Shown here piece after piece: positions 28,966-38,414 of a DNA stretch of 64,000 nt. The position numbers and the translations under genes are program-made. This stretch comes from Moraxella catarrhalis. GTDB lineage: Bacteria; Pseudomonadota; Gammaproteobacteria; Pseudomonadales; Moraxellaceae. The stretch lies in the NCBI RefSeq assembly GCF_001632285.1, contig NZ_LWAH01000012.1:124001-188000 (forward strand), given 5' to 3'. Below the pieces are notes generated by a model. It was not told where the DNA came from and made no database searches. It worked only from the letters and a program-made list of their open reading frames with translations. Each line of letters begins with the position of its first letter. The stretch's first letter is position 1.

Positions 28966-29859
28966 TTAGTGTTTTTTTGGTGATAGCTTGGCTTTAATTT
29001 TTGGCAACATCAAGACAATGATCACCAAAAATGCTGTCACTAAATTTAAATCTTGAGATTTAAAGCCGATGCCACGCAATAGCTCACTAGAAAGTGCAAT
29101 TTGGATAAATAAACGGTATAAAATCGCACCAATCACCACCGCCAAAGTCATCCAAAAAATTCGCTTGGCAGATAAAACCGCCTCGCCAATAATGACCGCA
29201 GCCAATCCAATCACAATCGTACCAATACCCATAGAAACATCAGCAAATCCTTGGGTCTGCACAAACAAAGCACCCGATAGTGCAATCAAACCGTTTGAAA
29301 TCGCCATGCCAAGAATGATAATCCATGGCGTATTAATGCCCTGAGCTTGTGCCATACGCAGATTTGAACCTGTCGCACGCATTGACAGACCCATTTCGGT
29401 GATAAAAAACCAATCTAAAGCCAGCTTTACCACCAATACAACCCCTGCAATGACTGCCACACGCACCCAAAATCCATTACCACCATCAATCAATGGTGTA
29501 AATACTGTCGGCTGTCCAAGTAGCGGCAGGTTTGGGGCATTCATAATTCGCAGATTAATCGAATACAAGGCGGTCATCATCAAAATACCAGCAAGTAGGT
29601 GTAAAATACCCAACTTAACATGCAGCCAAGCTGTCATCATACCTGCTACCATACCTGCCATCATACCAAAAACACAAGCCAGCCAAGGATTAATGCCTGC
29701 GACAATGCAAATCCCTGCAACCGCACCGCCCAACGGAAAGCTGCCATCGGCGGTTAGATCAGGGAAATCTAAAATGCGAAAGGAAATCAGCACACCCAGT
29801 GCCATCAAAGCATAAATCAGACCACTCTCCAGTGCTCCAAAAAAAGCAATCAAATTCAT
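28966..29859 (-). CDS. ABC transporter permease
   Basis: 297 residues with eight or nine hydrophobic helices, BPD_transp_2 (LIV-I/ribose-type) family. The N-terminal FRILDFPDLTADGSFPLGGA is typical of permeases paired with ABC_sub_bind lipoproteins. There is a single permease gene, so the pore is probably a homodimer. The ATPase starts 10 bases after its stop. A terminator in the leader separates it from the binding-protein gene. Confidence 0.93.
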   Translation of the reverse strand: MNLIAFFGALESGLIYALMALGVLISFRILDFPDLTADGSFPLGGAVAGICIVAGINPWLACVFGMMAGMVAGMMTAWLHVKLGILHLLAGILMMTALYSINLRIMNAPNLPLLGQPTVFTPLIDGGNGFWVRVAVIAGVVLVVKLALDWFFITEMGLSMRATGSNLRMAQAQGINTPWIIILGMAISNGLIALSGALFVQTQGFADVSMGIGTIVIGLAAVIIGEAVLSAKRIFWMTLAVVIGAILYRLFIQIALSSELLRGIGFKSQDLNLVTAFLVIIVLMLPKIKAKLSPKKH

Positions 29860-29931
29860 CAGCCATATCCGCCCAAAAAGTTAAAATGCCTATTATAACA
29901 AAGTCCAAGTTATTGTAGGATTAAATTCACC

Positions 29932-29977
29932 AAAAAAACAAACCCAAGCGTGGCAGTCTATCAATCGGCTTGGGTTT
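29932..29977 (-). terminator. Hairpin between the binding-protein gene and the permease gene
   Basis: AAACCCAAGC (29940-29949) pairs with GCTTGGGTTT (29968-29977), a perfect 10-bp stem with an 18-base loop. On the minus strand it is followed by TTTGTTTTTTT. It lies between two genes of the same importer, so it would let most transcripts stop after the binding protein and give it excess over the membrane parts. Confidence 0.8.
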
Positions 29978-30053
29978 AAAAAATGGCTACTTTGGCTTAT
30001 GACATCAAGCATCATTAGCATCTTTTTGCCAAACTGGTTATTATCAAAAAACC

Positions 30054-31052
30054 TTATTCAACCACTTTGGTAGCTCGATCAATGACCGCTTGTGGTAAAA
30101 TGATACCTTGCTCAGCCGCATGTTTTTTGCTGATATACAAGTCTAGATTTTCAGAGATATGAACAGGAATATCAGCAGGTTTTTCACCCTTTAAGATGCG
30201 TGCAATGATTTTACCAGCTTCTTTGCCAAGATCGGTATAATTGACGCCCAGTGCAGCCACAGCACCACGCTCAACAGTACTGGTATCTGCTGAAATTAAT
30301 GGAATTTTGGCGGTTTTTGCAACTTGATATAACGCTTCATAAGCATTAATGACATTATTATCTGTTGAAGTATAAATCACATCAACACGCCCAACCAATG
30401 AGTTGGCAGCTTGAGTAATATCGCTAGATTTTTGGGCAGGTGCTTCGATGACATTGATACCAAGCGGTGCTAATTTTTCTTTGAGCGTTTTAAGTACCAC
30501 AGTTGAGTTTACCTCGCCTGGGCTAAAAACATAACCAACATTTTTAACAGTTGGCACAAGCTCTTGGATTAAGGCAATTTGGGGTTCATAAGGCAGCGCA
30601 TCTGACGCGCCCGTGATGTTATTACCTGAGTTTTCTAGGTTTGCAACCAACCGAGCTTCGATCGGATCAGTGACAGCCGAAAATACCACAGGAATATCCT
30701 GGGTTGCCGCTGCAATAGCCTGTGCTGACGGTGTGGCAATGGCATAAATAAGGTCGGGATTATCCGAGGTGAACTGTCTGGCAATTTGACCTGCCGTTGC
30801 CATATTGCCTTGGGCAGATTGGAAATTTACGGTCAGATTTTCACCTTCCTTAAAACCTTCCTTAGTCAATTGATCTAACGCACCTTGGCGAGCGGCATCT
30901 AAAGCAGGGTGCTCAACAATGGCGGTGATTGCCACTGTTTTGGCTTGGCTGGTAGCCAAATCAGCTTGAGCGGTAGGCTTATCACCACCACATGCCGCCA
31001 AGGTTAGTGCCACCAAACTTGCCCAAAGGGTCGTTTTTAAAAAGTTATTCAT
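30054..31052 (-). CDS. ABC transporter substrate-binding lipoprotein (copy 1)
   Basis: 332 residues from the ATG at 31052, five bases after AGGAG; an ATG at 31067 lacks a good ribosome site. Signal peptide with lipobox LAAC (Cys about 22). The mature part is the ABC_sub_bind (DUF534) fold: IVEHPALDAARQG, SAQGNMATAGQIARQF, IATPSAQAIAAAT. This family serves amino-acid importers such as tryptophan or tyrosine systems. It is closely related to the protein encoded just upstream at 31308-32372, and sits in front of the permease and ATPase genes. Confidence 0.92.
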   Translation of the reverse strand: MNNFLKTTLWASLVALTLAACGGDKPTAQADLATSQAKTVAITAIVEHPALDAARQGALDQLTKEGFKEGENLTVNFQSAQGNMATAGQIARQFTSDNPDLIYAIATPSAQAIAAATQDIPVVFSAVTDPIEARLVANLENSGNNITGASDALPYEPQIALIQELVPTVKNVGYVFSPGEVNSTVVLKTLKEKLAPLGINVIEAPAQKSSDITQAANSLVGRVDVIYTSTDNNVINAYEALYQVAKTAKIPLISADTSTVERGAVAALGVNYTDLGKEAGKIIARILKGEKPADIPVHISENLDLYISKKHAAEQGIILPQAVIDRATKVVE

Positions 31053-31307
31053 AGCAACTCCTGTCATGCCAAGTCGCTTAATTTAAATCATTTCAATTAA
31101 GCGTTTATGCAGTTTATCACACTGCAGATTATCCTGCCAAGATATTTGGTAAGATTTATTTACATGGGATTAACAAATTATAGATAATCCATGTCAGCTA
31201 CTTTACTGTTTAAAACTTTCTCATTTAAGAATTTATCAATCATACTTTATAAAATACACCGACCCATAGACTCACACCCAATGCCGCATATTTTGGCTAA
31301 GAACATG

Positions 31308-32372
31308 CTATTTATTCGGCTGACGCGCTGGCGTGGTGTCAACATTGATACTCTCACCCAGTGTTGTCAAATCCACCGTTACGCCTTGATTGGCTGCGTG
31401 TTTTGGGCTGATAAATAAGGTCAAAGTATTCATCACTTCAGGTTTAATTTCATTTGGGGATTTACCATCTAACACTTGAGCGACCAATTTTGCGGTTGTC
31501 AAGCCAAAATCATAATCGTTCACACCCAAAGCAGCTGTCGCACCACGGCGTACCGAAAATTCATCTGAGGTAATCACAGGTATTTGTAACTCATTAGCAG
31601 CCAAAACCATCGCTTCCATCGCTGATGCCACACCATTATCTAGTGATGTATAAAGTAAATCCACCTTGCCAGCCAATGAACGCGTCGCATCGCCCACATC
31701 GCTTGATCGATTGGCGGGCACTTCCACCAAAGTCATGCCATATTTTGGTAAAATTTCAATTAACTTATTTTTGACGGCAACAGAATTGGCTTCACCAGGG
31801 CTAAAAACAAAGCCAATGCGTTTGGCTTCAGGCTTGATTTTTTGAAATAATTCAACTTGTGGCTCAATGGGCAGCTGACTGGATAAACCTGTAATGTTAG
31901 GCTGGGTAGCTTGATGATTGTTATTTAATAATTTGGCAGCCACAGGGTCAGAGACAGCCGTATAAATCAGCGGAATGCTTGTAGTCGCTGCCGCCAAGCT
32001 TTGGGCGCTCGGTGTGGTAATAGCTACGATGGCATCAGGTGTATCCGCCACAAACTGCTTGGCAATCTGCCCGACAGTCGCCATATTACCTTGGGCAGAT
32101 TGGAAATTAACGGTCAAATTTTCACCGTCTTTATAACCTAAGCTTGCCAAACCATCCACCACACCCAAGCGAATATCATCCAATGACGGATGCTCAACGA
32201 TGGCGGTAATCGCAATGGTTTTGGGGATTTTTTCGGTGGATGTATTTGAGGTATCGGCAGGTGCTTGTGAGATTGTTTGGGTGGGTTGACTACAGCCAAC
32301 CGCCAAAGCTGCGATGGCTATAGCGGCAAACTTTGGCATGACTTGAGCAAACTTATTTCGAGCCAAGGTCAT
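31308..32372 (-). CDS. ABC transporter substrate-binding lipoprotein (copy 2)
   Basis: 354 residues from the ATG at 32372, with GGAGAG four bases ahead; an ATG at 32384 is weaker. Lipobox AVGC follows a hydrophobic signal. It is a paralogue of the next gene: both contain EHPxLDxxRxG, ENLTVNFQSAQGNMAT, ATPSAQxLAAAT and SPGExNSxxV. The mature region has a longer linker after the lipid cysteine (SQPTQTISQAPADTSNTS). It adds a second binding specificity to one permease, or is a diverging duplicate. About 255 bases separate the two, with no recognisable gene between. Confidence 0.92.
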   Translation of the reverse strand: MTLARNKFAQVMPKFAAIAIAALAVGCSQPTQTISQAPADTSNTSTEKIPKTIAITAIVEHPSLDDIRLGVVDGLASLGYKDGENLTVNFQSAQGNMATVGQIAKQFVADTPDAIVAITTPSAQSLAAATTSIPLIYTAVSDPVAAKLLNNNHQATQPNITGLSSQLPIEPQVELFQKIKPEAKRIGFVFSPGEANSVAVKNKLIEILPKYGMTLVEVPANRSSDVGDATRSLAGKVDLLYTSLDNGVASAMEAMVLAANELQIPVITSDEFSVRRGATAALGVNDYDFGLTTAKLVAQVLDGKSPNEIKPEVMNTLTLFISPKHAANQGVTVDLTTLGESINVDTTPARQPNK

Positions 32373-32490
32373 AAATCTCTCCATTATATGTTGATTGTGA
32401 TAAAATAAAAACTTAAAAATCTCATTGATTGTAACATAAATTTTATAGATTGCGTATCCATTTCAACAGCTCATCCAAGCCGTTATAGCC

Positions 32491-32530
32491 ATCAAAAAAC
32501 CCTTTTTGATGGTCAAAAGGGTTTTTTGAT
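32491..32530 (-). terminator. Terminator after the unknown lipoprotein gene
   Basis: ATCAAAAAACCCTTTT (32491-32506) and AAAAGGGTTTTTTGAT (32515-32530) form a perfect 16-bp stem around an 8-base loop, with T runs on both strands. It lies 18 bases past the minus-strand stop at 32549. Confidence 0.92.
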
Positions 32531-32548
32531 TTCAGGGTCAAACGGCAA

Positions 32549-33523
32549 TCAATAGGTTTCGTTTGACTCAACGATACTGATACTTGTTTTGCCATCACTA
32601 CTGGCATTCGCCGTTGGTGGCTGTGGGTGTGGTAAGTCTTGAGATGTCTTATTTGCAGAACGCTCGGTGGTACGCTCGGTATTGGCTTTGGCTTGACTAT
32701 CACGATCCACACGAGGGGTGCTACCAGCTGCAGAAGATTGCCCTACCGAGTTTTGTGTGGGTGTCTGTGCTGAATTATTTGAAGACATCTCGCTGCGTGG
32801 GCGAGATGACACCTGTGCGTTAGGTGCTGGCTTTTGTTCAATGTACGTCGTTACACTAGAATCTTCTTGAGGATTTGATGGCATAGCTATTGGTGCCTCT
32901 GGCAGTCGCTCAATTGCTTGTGGTCGTGCGGTAACATCAGATTGTATGGATACTTGTGGCAAACTGCTTGTAGAAGCTGCCAAAATATCGGCAATCAGAA
33001 GAATGGCATTATGATTGTTGCCATACATCACCACATTACCATTGACCATTTGATAAGTTATTTGTTTGGCGACAATTGTGCCATTATAAAACTCAACTTG
33101 ATCTTGGCTAGCACGCTGTAATAAAGTTACCCCTGAACGAGCAAAAGCAAATTCTGCATTCGCCAAATCTTGGGGGTTTACCGTTATATGTACATCCGCC
33201 ATACAGCTATCGGCAAAATTCGTGGCATTTTGGGTGGTGATTTGTAAAGTATTCAGCTGCTGACCAATGGTATTTTGTATGGCGAGGCGTTGGTTGGGGT
33301 CTGCATCCGTCATTTGGCTCATCACGGCATCAAGAATGGACTGCTTGATACCATTTTGTAGATTTGCTTGCATGGCTGGTGCTTGGCAAATGTCATCAAT
33401 CTGCTGAACGACAGGCTCAGCCACCGCCATCTCATCATCACGGTGGTTGTCATGACTACAACCAGCCAGCGTTAATAGTGCAGCAGTTGGTAAGCTTAAA
33501 TATTGGATGGTAGATTTTTTCAT
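32549..33523 (-). CDS. Unknown lipoprotein with a disordered C-terminal tail
   Basis: 324 residues from the ATG at 33523 (GAG seven bases ahead); in-frame upstream GTG/ATG codons add 4-5 residues. The signal peptide ends in lipobox LAGC. The first two thirds look folded, with two cysteines (ICQAPA, DSCMADV) that could pair and a hydrophobic stretch AILLIADILAA. From about residue 225 on it is Ser/Gln/Pro/Asn rich and probably unstructured. I do not recognise the family. It is divergent from cmoM and ends in its own terminator. Confidence 0.7.
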   Translation of the reverse strand: MKKSTIQYLSLPTAALLTLAGCSHDNHRDDEMAVAEPVVQQIDDICQAPAMQANLQNGIKQSILDAVMSQMTDADPNQRLAIQNTIGQQLNTLQITTQNATNFADSCMADVHITVNPQDLANAEFAFARSGVTLLQRASQDQVEFYNGTIVAKQITYQMVNGNVVMYGNNHNAILLIADILAASTSSLPQVSIQSDVTARPQAIERLPEAPIAMPSNPQEDSSVTTYIEQKPAPNAQVSSRPRSEMSSNNSAQTPTQNSVGQSSAAGSTPRVDRDSQAKANTERTTERSANKTSQDLPHPQPPTANASSDGKTSISIVESNETY

Positions 33524-33580
33524 AAAGATGCTCATCACTCAAAAGCCAATTTATAAAATTTATCGAAGAAAAGCACGCTG

Positions 33581-33589
33581 TGCTATAAT
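33581..33589 (+). promoter_or_regulatory. Extended -10 promoter of cmoM
   Basis: TGCTATAAT contains the TGn extension plus a perfect TATAAT (33584-33589). The -35 (TTATCG near 33560) is poor, which the extended -10 can offset. It lies about 100 bases before the cmoM ATG and after the longest possible start, supporting the inward start chosen for that gene. Confidence 0.55.
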
Positions 33590-33689
33590 ACTTGATTGGC
33601 GAAAATGCCCTTATTATAACACAATTCATCAACAAATCACGCACACCAACCTTTACATTTGGTTGCTTTATTTTATTTATCAATTAACT

Positions 33690-34472
33690 ATGACCATCAC
33701 CAACGATAGAAATTTTGATGCCATTAGCGAACACTTTGCCAAAAAAGTATATGGCGGTCTTAAAGGACGCATTCGCTTAGCCGTGCTTCAGCAAGATTTA
33801 AGCGAAGCGATGGATCAGCTTATGCTCAATCGCCCTTTACGCATCTTAGATGTGGGCGCAGGACTGGCTCAGATTAGCCTATCTTTGGCATCAGATCATC
33901 ATGTAACGGTCAATGACATTTCAACCAATATGCTAGATATGGCAAAAGATCATGCCAAATCGCTTGGGGTATATGATCAAGTACGGTTTATCACTTGCCC
34001 TTATCAGGCATTGTCAAATCATTTGGCAGGTGAGCAGTTTGATATTATCTTATGTCATGCACTACTTGAGTGGTTGGGCGAGCCTGAAAAAATCATGACT
34101 TTTTTTGATCAGTATTTGGCAGATGGTGGCATGCTGTCTTTGTGTTTTTATAATCCTGCCAGTAAAATTTATCGTAATTTAATCATGGGAAATTTTTATC
34201 AGCTTAATACGCCTCGCCCTGCTGATGATAAAAGTTTAACGCCCAATCACCCTGTCGCCCCCGATACCGTCGAAGCATGGCTAATTGCTCATTATTATAA
34301 AATCAGTATTCGCTCAGGTATTCGGGTATTTTCAGATTATGCACCCCTGAAGCGTGGTGGCCTAAATAACCCCGACGATGTGGTTGCGATGGAACTTGAA
34401 TACTCACGCCAGCTGCCTTTTCGTGCCATGGGGCGATATCTGCATATCATCGCCTTCAAAAATCCTGCTTGA
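33690..34472 (+). CDS. cmoM: tRNA 5-carboxymethoxyuridine methyltransferase CmoM
   Basis: 260 residues from the ATG at 33690; the family (E. coli SmtA/CmoM) is 261 long. The start DRNFDAISEHFAKKVYGGLK matches the family N-terminus, and the SAM motif is ILDVGAGLAQISLSLA. CmoM methylates cmo5U34 of certain tRNAs to give mcmo5U. A much longer frame starting at 33507 would include the promoter and is rejected. The ribosome site is weak. It is divergent from the unknown lipoprotein gene. Confidence 0.9.
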   Translation: MTITNDRNFDAISEHFAKKVYGGLKGRIRLAVLQQDLSEAMDQLMLNRPLRILDVGAGLAQISLSLASDHHVTVNDISTNMLDMAKDHAKSLGVYDQVRFITCPYQALSNHLAGEQFDIILCHALLEWLGEPEKIMTFFDQYLADGGMLSLCFYNPASKIYRNLIMGNFYQLNTPRPADDKSLTPNHPVAPDTVEAWLIAHYYKISIRSGIRVFSDYAPLKRGGLNNPDDVVAMELEYSRQLPFRAMGRYLHIIAFKNPA

Positions 34473-34564
34473 TATCAGACTTAGCAAGCATATTTAAATG
34501 TATGAATCATAAAATCATAATGTGTTAAAATAAGTGATTTTCTTGGTTTTTATAGAATTGAGCC

Positions 34565-36061
34565 ATGTTTTCTTTTCTGTCTTTAGAATTTACTTTAATG
34601 TTCATTGGTTTTTTGGCAATTTATTGGCTGTTTCGCCAAACACCAAAATTCCAAAATTTTCTCATTATCCTATTTAGCTATACGGTCATTTATCTAATGG
34701 CAGGTACGCTTGCGACAGAGATTTTATTTGGCTATACAATATTTGTATTTTTCATCACAAAGATGATGAATGGCTCTAAAATCAAGAAATTTTGGCTGAT
34801 TTTAGGGATTGCCATCACACTGATTCAGTTGAGCATTTTTAAATATTATGATTTTTTCCGAGAAGGGATTAAGTACAGCCTTGATGCCATGCAGCTGGAT
34901 TCATCAGGGGTGATGGCAAATATCATTTTTCCGCTCGGTATTTCTTATTATTCATTCCAAGCCATCAGTTATATGGTCAGTCGTTATTATGATGAATATG
35001 ATGTACCTCAGTTAAGTTTTATGGCACTGTTGCACCACTTATCCTTTTTTGGGACAATCAGTGCAGGTCCTATCGCACGCACCAAGTCGGTATCAGGACT
35101 GACTGATATTGAGGGCAATCCTTGTGGTATGAGCGAACAAATCATCAGCCAAAATCCACGCCGTATTTTATTTCCCACCATCGCACTTTGCCTGATTTTA
35201 TTAGCACTCATTAAAAAATGGTGGCTGGCAGGCTGGTTGGCTGACCATTGGGTCAATCCCATCTTTGCCAATCCCATGCAATATCATAGCTTAGAGGTAT
35301 TAGTCGCAATTTATGGCTATACGCTACAGCTATTTTTGGACTTTTCGGGGTACAGTGAGATGATGGTAGCATTTGGTTTATTGATTGGTTTTCGCTTGCC
35401 TGTCAACTTTAAAGCACCATTAATCGCACATAATATTCGTGTTTTTTGGGATAGGTGGCACATTAGTTTATCTACATGGATTCGTGATTATATCTATATT
35501 CCCTTAGGGGGCAGTCGCCAGGGCTTTATAAAAACCCAAGTCAATTTATTAATTGCCATGGCATTATCAGGCATTTGGCATGGCTCTAGTGTGAATTTTC
35601 TACTTTGGGGCGTGTTGCATGGGCTTGCCATCATTTGGTTAAATTGTACCGATAAACTCTACCAAAATATTTATGCTGTCGACGCCAAACATGCACGCAA
35701 TGCACTATATCGCCACAGTTGGCTAGGTAAAGTGATTGGGATTTTTGTGACCATTCATTTTGTGGCATTTTGTTTTGTGTTTTTTCGTGCAACCAGCTGG
35801 AGTGAGGCAATACAAATTTTTGAGGCATTGGCATACAACCATACCAACATTGCTTGGAGTGGTAATCCGCTGTTTATACTGGCACTTTTTATGATAGCTT
35901 GGTTCATCTACCCCATCTACACACGCCAAACTCTTAATATTATTCGCCTTGGTAGTCTATTGCCCAAGCCTATCCTAATCAGTCTTTTATTTGTTTGTTT
36001 GATGATTGTTGTTATTTTTGCGCCGTCAGGCATTCCAGGATTTATTTATGCAAACTTCTAA
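34565..36061 (+). CDS. MBOAT-family O-acyltransferase, likely peptidoglycan O-acetylation PatA/PacA
   Basis: 498 residues with about a dozen membrane helices. MBOAT landmarks: FWDRWHISLSTWIRDYIYIP, then LSGIWHGSSVNFLLWGVLHG with the probable catalytic His339 and His352. This AlgI/DltB family moves acetyl groups across the inner membrane. On its own it could belong to alginate or other polymer acetylation. The next two genes, a membrane SGNH acetyltransferase and an Ape-like esterase, make the PatA-PatB-Ape peptidoglycan system of Neisseria the best fit. Its end overlaps the next start by 14 bases. Confidence 0.85.
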   Translation: MFSFLSLEFTLMFIGFLAIYWLFRQTPKFQNFLIILFSYTVIYLMAGTLATEILFGYTIFVFFITKMMNGSKIKKFWLILGIAITLIQLSIFKYYDFFREGIKYSLDAMQLDSSGVMANIIFPLGISYYSFQAISYMVSRYYDEYDVPQLSFMALLHHLSFFGTISAGPIARTKSVSGLTDIEGNPCGMSEQIISQNPRRILFPTIALCLILLALIKKWWLAGWLADHWVNPIFANPMQYHSLEVLVAIYGYTLQLFLDFSGYSEMMVAFGLLIGFRLPVNFKAPLIAHNIRVFWDRWHISLSTWIRDYIYIPLGGSRQGFIKTQVNLLIAMALSGIWHGSSVNFLLWGVLHGLAIIWLNCTDKLYQNIYAVDAKHARNALYRHSWLGKVIGIFVTIHFVAFCFVFFRATSWSEAIQIFEALAYNHTNIAWSGNPLFILALFMIAWFIYPIYTRQTLNIIRLGSLLPKPILISLLFVCLMIVVIFAPSGIPGFIYANF

Positions 36062-37145
36062 TCAACCAATCTCAAAGGTCGCCCAAACCAAGCAATACCC
36101 TGAGCCTAAGCATATTCGGCTAAAGCTGCGCCCCAAGCCTTATTTTCACGGCAAAAGTTACAGCTATTTGCTGATAGTGCTGTGCTTATTTGCCACACTT
36201 GGTGCATGGATAATGCAAAATTCCATTAATGCATATTATCTACAAACTTATCACAAAAGCAGCCCTTTAAGCTTACTTGATCGTTATCCTGCTTGGAAAA
36301 TGGGTGGTGATATCGGCAATAAACTGTATGCTTGGCATGGTGATTTAACCAGTGCTATTAACCAGAAAAATCAGCAAATTGTTGATTATTTTAATGACAA
36401 TTTGGCTTATACCCCCAAATATCAGGCAATGATGGCAAAAAGCCTTGAATCTACGCCCGCTGTACAGATGGATAATGTTGGCGTATCAGAGGCCAAACCT
36501 GACAATCCTTATGTAATACATTCAGGTGATGAGATTTTTTTTGCTGGCGACTCAATGATGCAAGGCGTCGCACCGCATATCCAGCAATATCTTCAAAAAA
36601 ATTACAACATCAAATCCGTCAATCTTGCCAAACAAAGTACAGGTTTGGCTTATCCAAGCCTATTTAATTGGCCAAAAACCATCAAAGAGACACTGTCCAT
36701 CAATGCCAATATCAAAATTTTGGTTGTATTTTTGGGGCCTAATGACCCTTGGGATATGCCTGATTTGGTCAATGGCGGTCAATTAAAATTCCAAACGCCA
36801 GAATGGGAGATGGGCTACCGTCAGCGTATGATGGATATTTTGGACAGTGCCAAAAATCACAATACGCAAGTCATTTGGATCACACCGCCAAATATGAAAA
36901 AACAAAAGCTCAATAAGCAGATGATTTATCTAAATCAGATTATGCAAGATGAACTAAAACGCCATCATGTACTTATCATTGATTCACGCAAGCTATTAGG
37001 CACAAGCGATGATATTTATAATGATTATCTGATACAAGATGGAAAAAGCGTTAAAATGCGTACCGCTGATGGTATTCATTTTAGTGTCAAAGGACAAAAG
37101 TTAATCGCCCAAGCTGTACAAGATCAAATCACCATCATACCATAA
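36048..37145 (+). CDS. Membrane-anchored SGNH protein (DUF459-like), likely PatB/PacB O-acetyltransferase
   Basis: 365 residues from the ATG at 36048 (AGGA seven bases ahead). One N-terminal transmembrane helix near residues 38-56 (YLLIVLCLFATLGAWI) places the rest in the periplasm. SGNH residues: block I FFAGDSMMQGVA with Ser169, the block III GPNDPWD and block V DGIHFS. The GDSMMQGVAPH start fits PatB-type acetyltransferases and DUF459. It would transfer acetyl groups delivered by the MBOAT protein to muramic acid. It is translationally coupled to it. An esterase activity cannot be excluded from sequence alone. Confidence 0.82.
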   Translation: MQTSNQPISKVAQTKQYPEPKHIRLKLRPKPYFHGKSYSYLLIVLCLFATLGAWIMQNSINAYYLQTYHKSSPLSLLDRYPAWKMGGDIGNKLYAWHGDLTSAINQKNQQIVDYFNDNLAYTPKYQAMMAKSLESTPAVQMDNVGVSEAKPDNPYVIHSGDEIFFAGDSMMQGVAPHIQQYLQKNYNIKSVNLAKQSTGLAYPSLFNWPKTIKETLSINANIKILVVFLGPNDPWDMPDLVNGGQLKFQTPEWEMGYRQRMMDILDSAKNHNTQVIWITPPNMKKQKLNKQMIYLNQIMQDELKRHHVLIIDSRKLLGTSDDIYNDYLIQDGKSVKMRTADGIHFSVKGQKLIAQAVQDQITIIP

Positions 37146-37163
37146 TATCTATTAGGCAAATTT

Positions 37164-38387
37164 ATGAAACAATTTTTTGCGTTATCTGTGTTAGCCATGT
37201 CAATGAGCACATCGGCAAATTATTTAACCAATTATCAAGATCCAAATACCGATCAGCTCATTCAAGCTCTCAATAATAACCGCATTCATATCGTACAGCT
37301 GGGCGACTCACATACTGCAGGCGACAGCATGACCGAAGCACTACGTAGTCAGTTACAAAGTCGCTATGGTAACGGTGGTATGGGCTGGGCGATGCCGATG
37401 TATTTTAGCGGTCAGCGTATGGCACGCTATGGCTATGATAATTATCAATGGACACCCATCTCAAGTCGCCGCAATCAAAATGAGGATTATACATTAGGCG
37501 GTTTAATCGCTAAGCCAAATTTTTCAGGCAGTACGCTGACTATTAAAGCAAAAAATCAAGAGCCTATGCAATCAATGACCGTCAGCATTCGCCAAAGTGC
37601 CACTGATGGCTTATTTAAAATCAGTGATGCAGATGGCAATCATCTGATACTTGAAGCACCGATTAAAAACGATACTTGGCAAACCACAACTTTTGATGCC
37701 AAATTGCCTTTTACGCTCACTGCTGAAGGCAGTATGACAAATACCGCCATTGGTGGCTGGTGGGGTAGGTCAAAACATGAACTTGGTGCCATTGTCTCAT
37801 CACTTGGTATCAATGGTGCAGAGCTATCACATTGGAGCCGCTGGAATCAAAACGCATGGCAACAAGAGTTGGCAACCATTGCACCTGAGCTAATCATACT
37901 TGCCTATGGCACAAATGAAGCTTATAACAATCTTAGTGCCGAACGCATCGCTACCGTATTAGATGAGCGTATTGAACAAATTCGTCAAGCATCGCCACAT
38001 TCAGCGATTATGATTGTCTCGTCGCCTGAGGTGCTAAAAAATACAGCAGGCAGCTGCGGTGTACGCCCACCAACTTTACATGCCATTCAAGAAGTGCAGC
38101 GTCAAACTGCCCAAAATAAACACACGCTTTTTTGGGATTGGCAATCGGCCATGGGTGGCAGCTGCTCAATGAAGCAGTGGATGAAAAGTGGCAAAGCTAC
38201 CAAAGATGGGGTACATTTTACCCATTTAGGTTATCAACAATTGGGCAGGCAAATGGCTGATGACATTATCTCATTGTCTGCATTAAATTCATCTTCACAC
38301 TTAACACCACCGCCACAGATGATATCCCCATCACCCATATCAATTGCACCATCTTTATCAACAACACGCACTTTTTATCAAAAATAG
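37164..38387 (+). CDS. Secreted SGNH esterase, likely peptidoglycan O-acetylesterase Ape1
   Basis: 407 residues with an N-terminal signal (MKQFFALSVLAMSMSTSAN). SGNH blocks: QLGDSHTAGDSM with Ser49, the block with Asn in AYGTNEAYNN, and the DGVHFTHLG block with Asp348 and His351. GDSHTAGD followed by RYGNGGMGW is characteristic of Ape peptidoglycan O-acetylesterases, which also insert a CBM35-like beta domain (around residues 105-205). It would remove the acetyls so that lytic enzymes can work, the counterpart of the two preceding genes. It starts 18 bases after the second gene. Confidence 0.82.
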   Translation: MKQFFALSVLAMSMSTSANYLTNYQDPNTDQLIQALNNNRIHIVQLGDSHTAGDSMTEALRSQLQSRYGNGGMGWAMPMYFSGQRMARYGYDNYQWTPISSRRNQNEDYTLGGLIAKPNFSGSTLTIKAKNQEPMQSMTVSIRQSATDGLFKISDADGNHLILEAPIKNDTWQTTTFDAKLPFTLTAEGSMTNTAIGGWWGRSKHELGAIVSSLGINGAELSHWSRWNQNAWQQELATIAPELIILAYGTNEAYNNLSAERIATVLDERIEQIRQASPHSAIMIVSSPEVLKNTAGSCGVRPPTLHAIQEVQRQTAQNKHTLFWDWQSAMGGSCSMKQWMKSGKATKDGVHFTHLGYQQLGRQMADDIISLSALNSSSHLTPPPQMISPSPISIAPSLSTTRTFYQK

Positions 38388-38414
38388 CACCGTTAATGAT
38401 ACTTTAGTGATTGA

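Noticed and set aside
33507..33689. Extended N-terminus of cmoM
   Set aside because: It would cover the extended -10 promoter and reads YKIYRRKARCAIILDW, nothing like the family. The family start matches the ATG at 33690.
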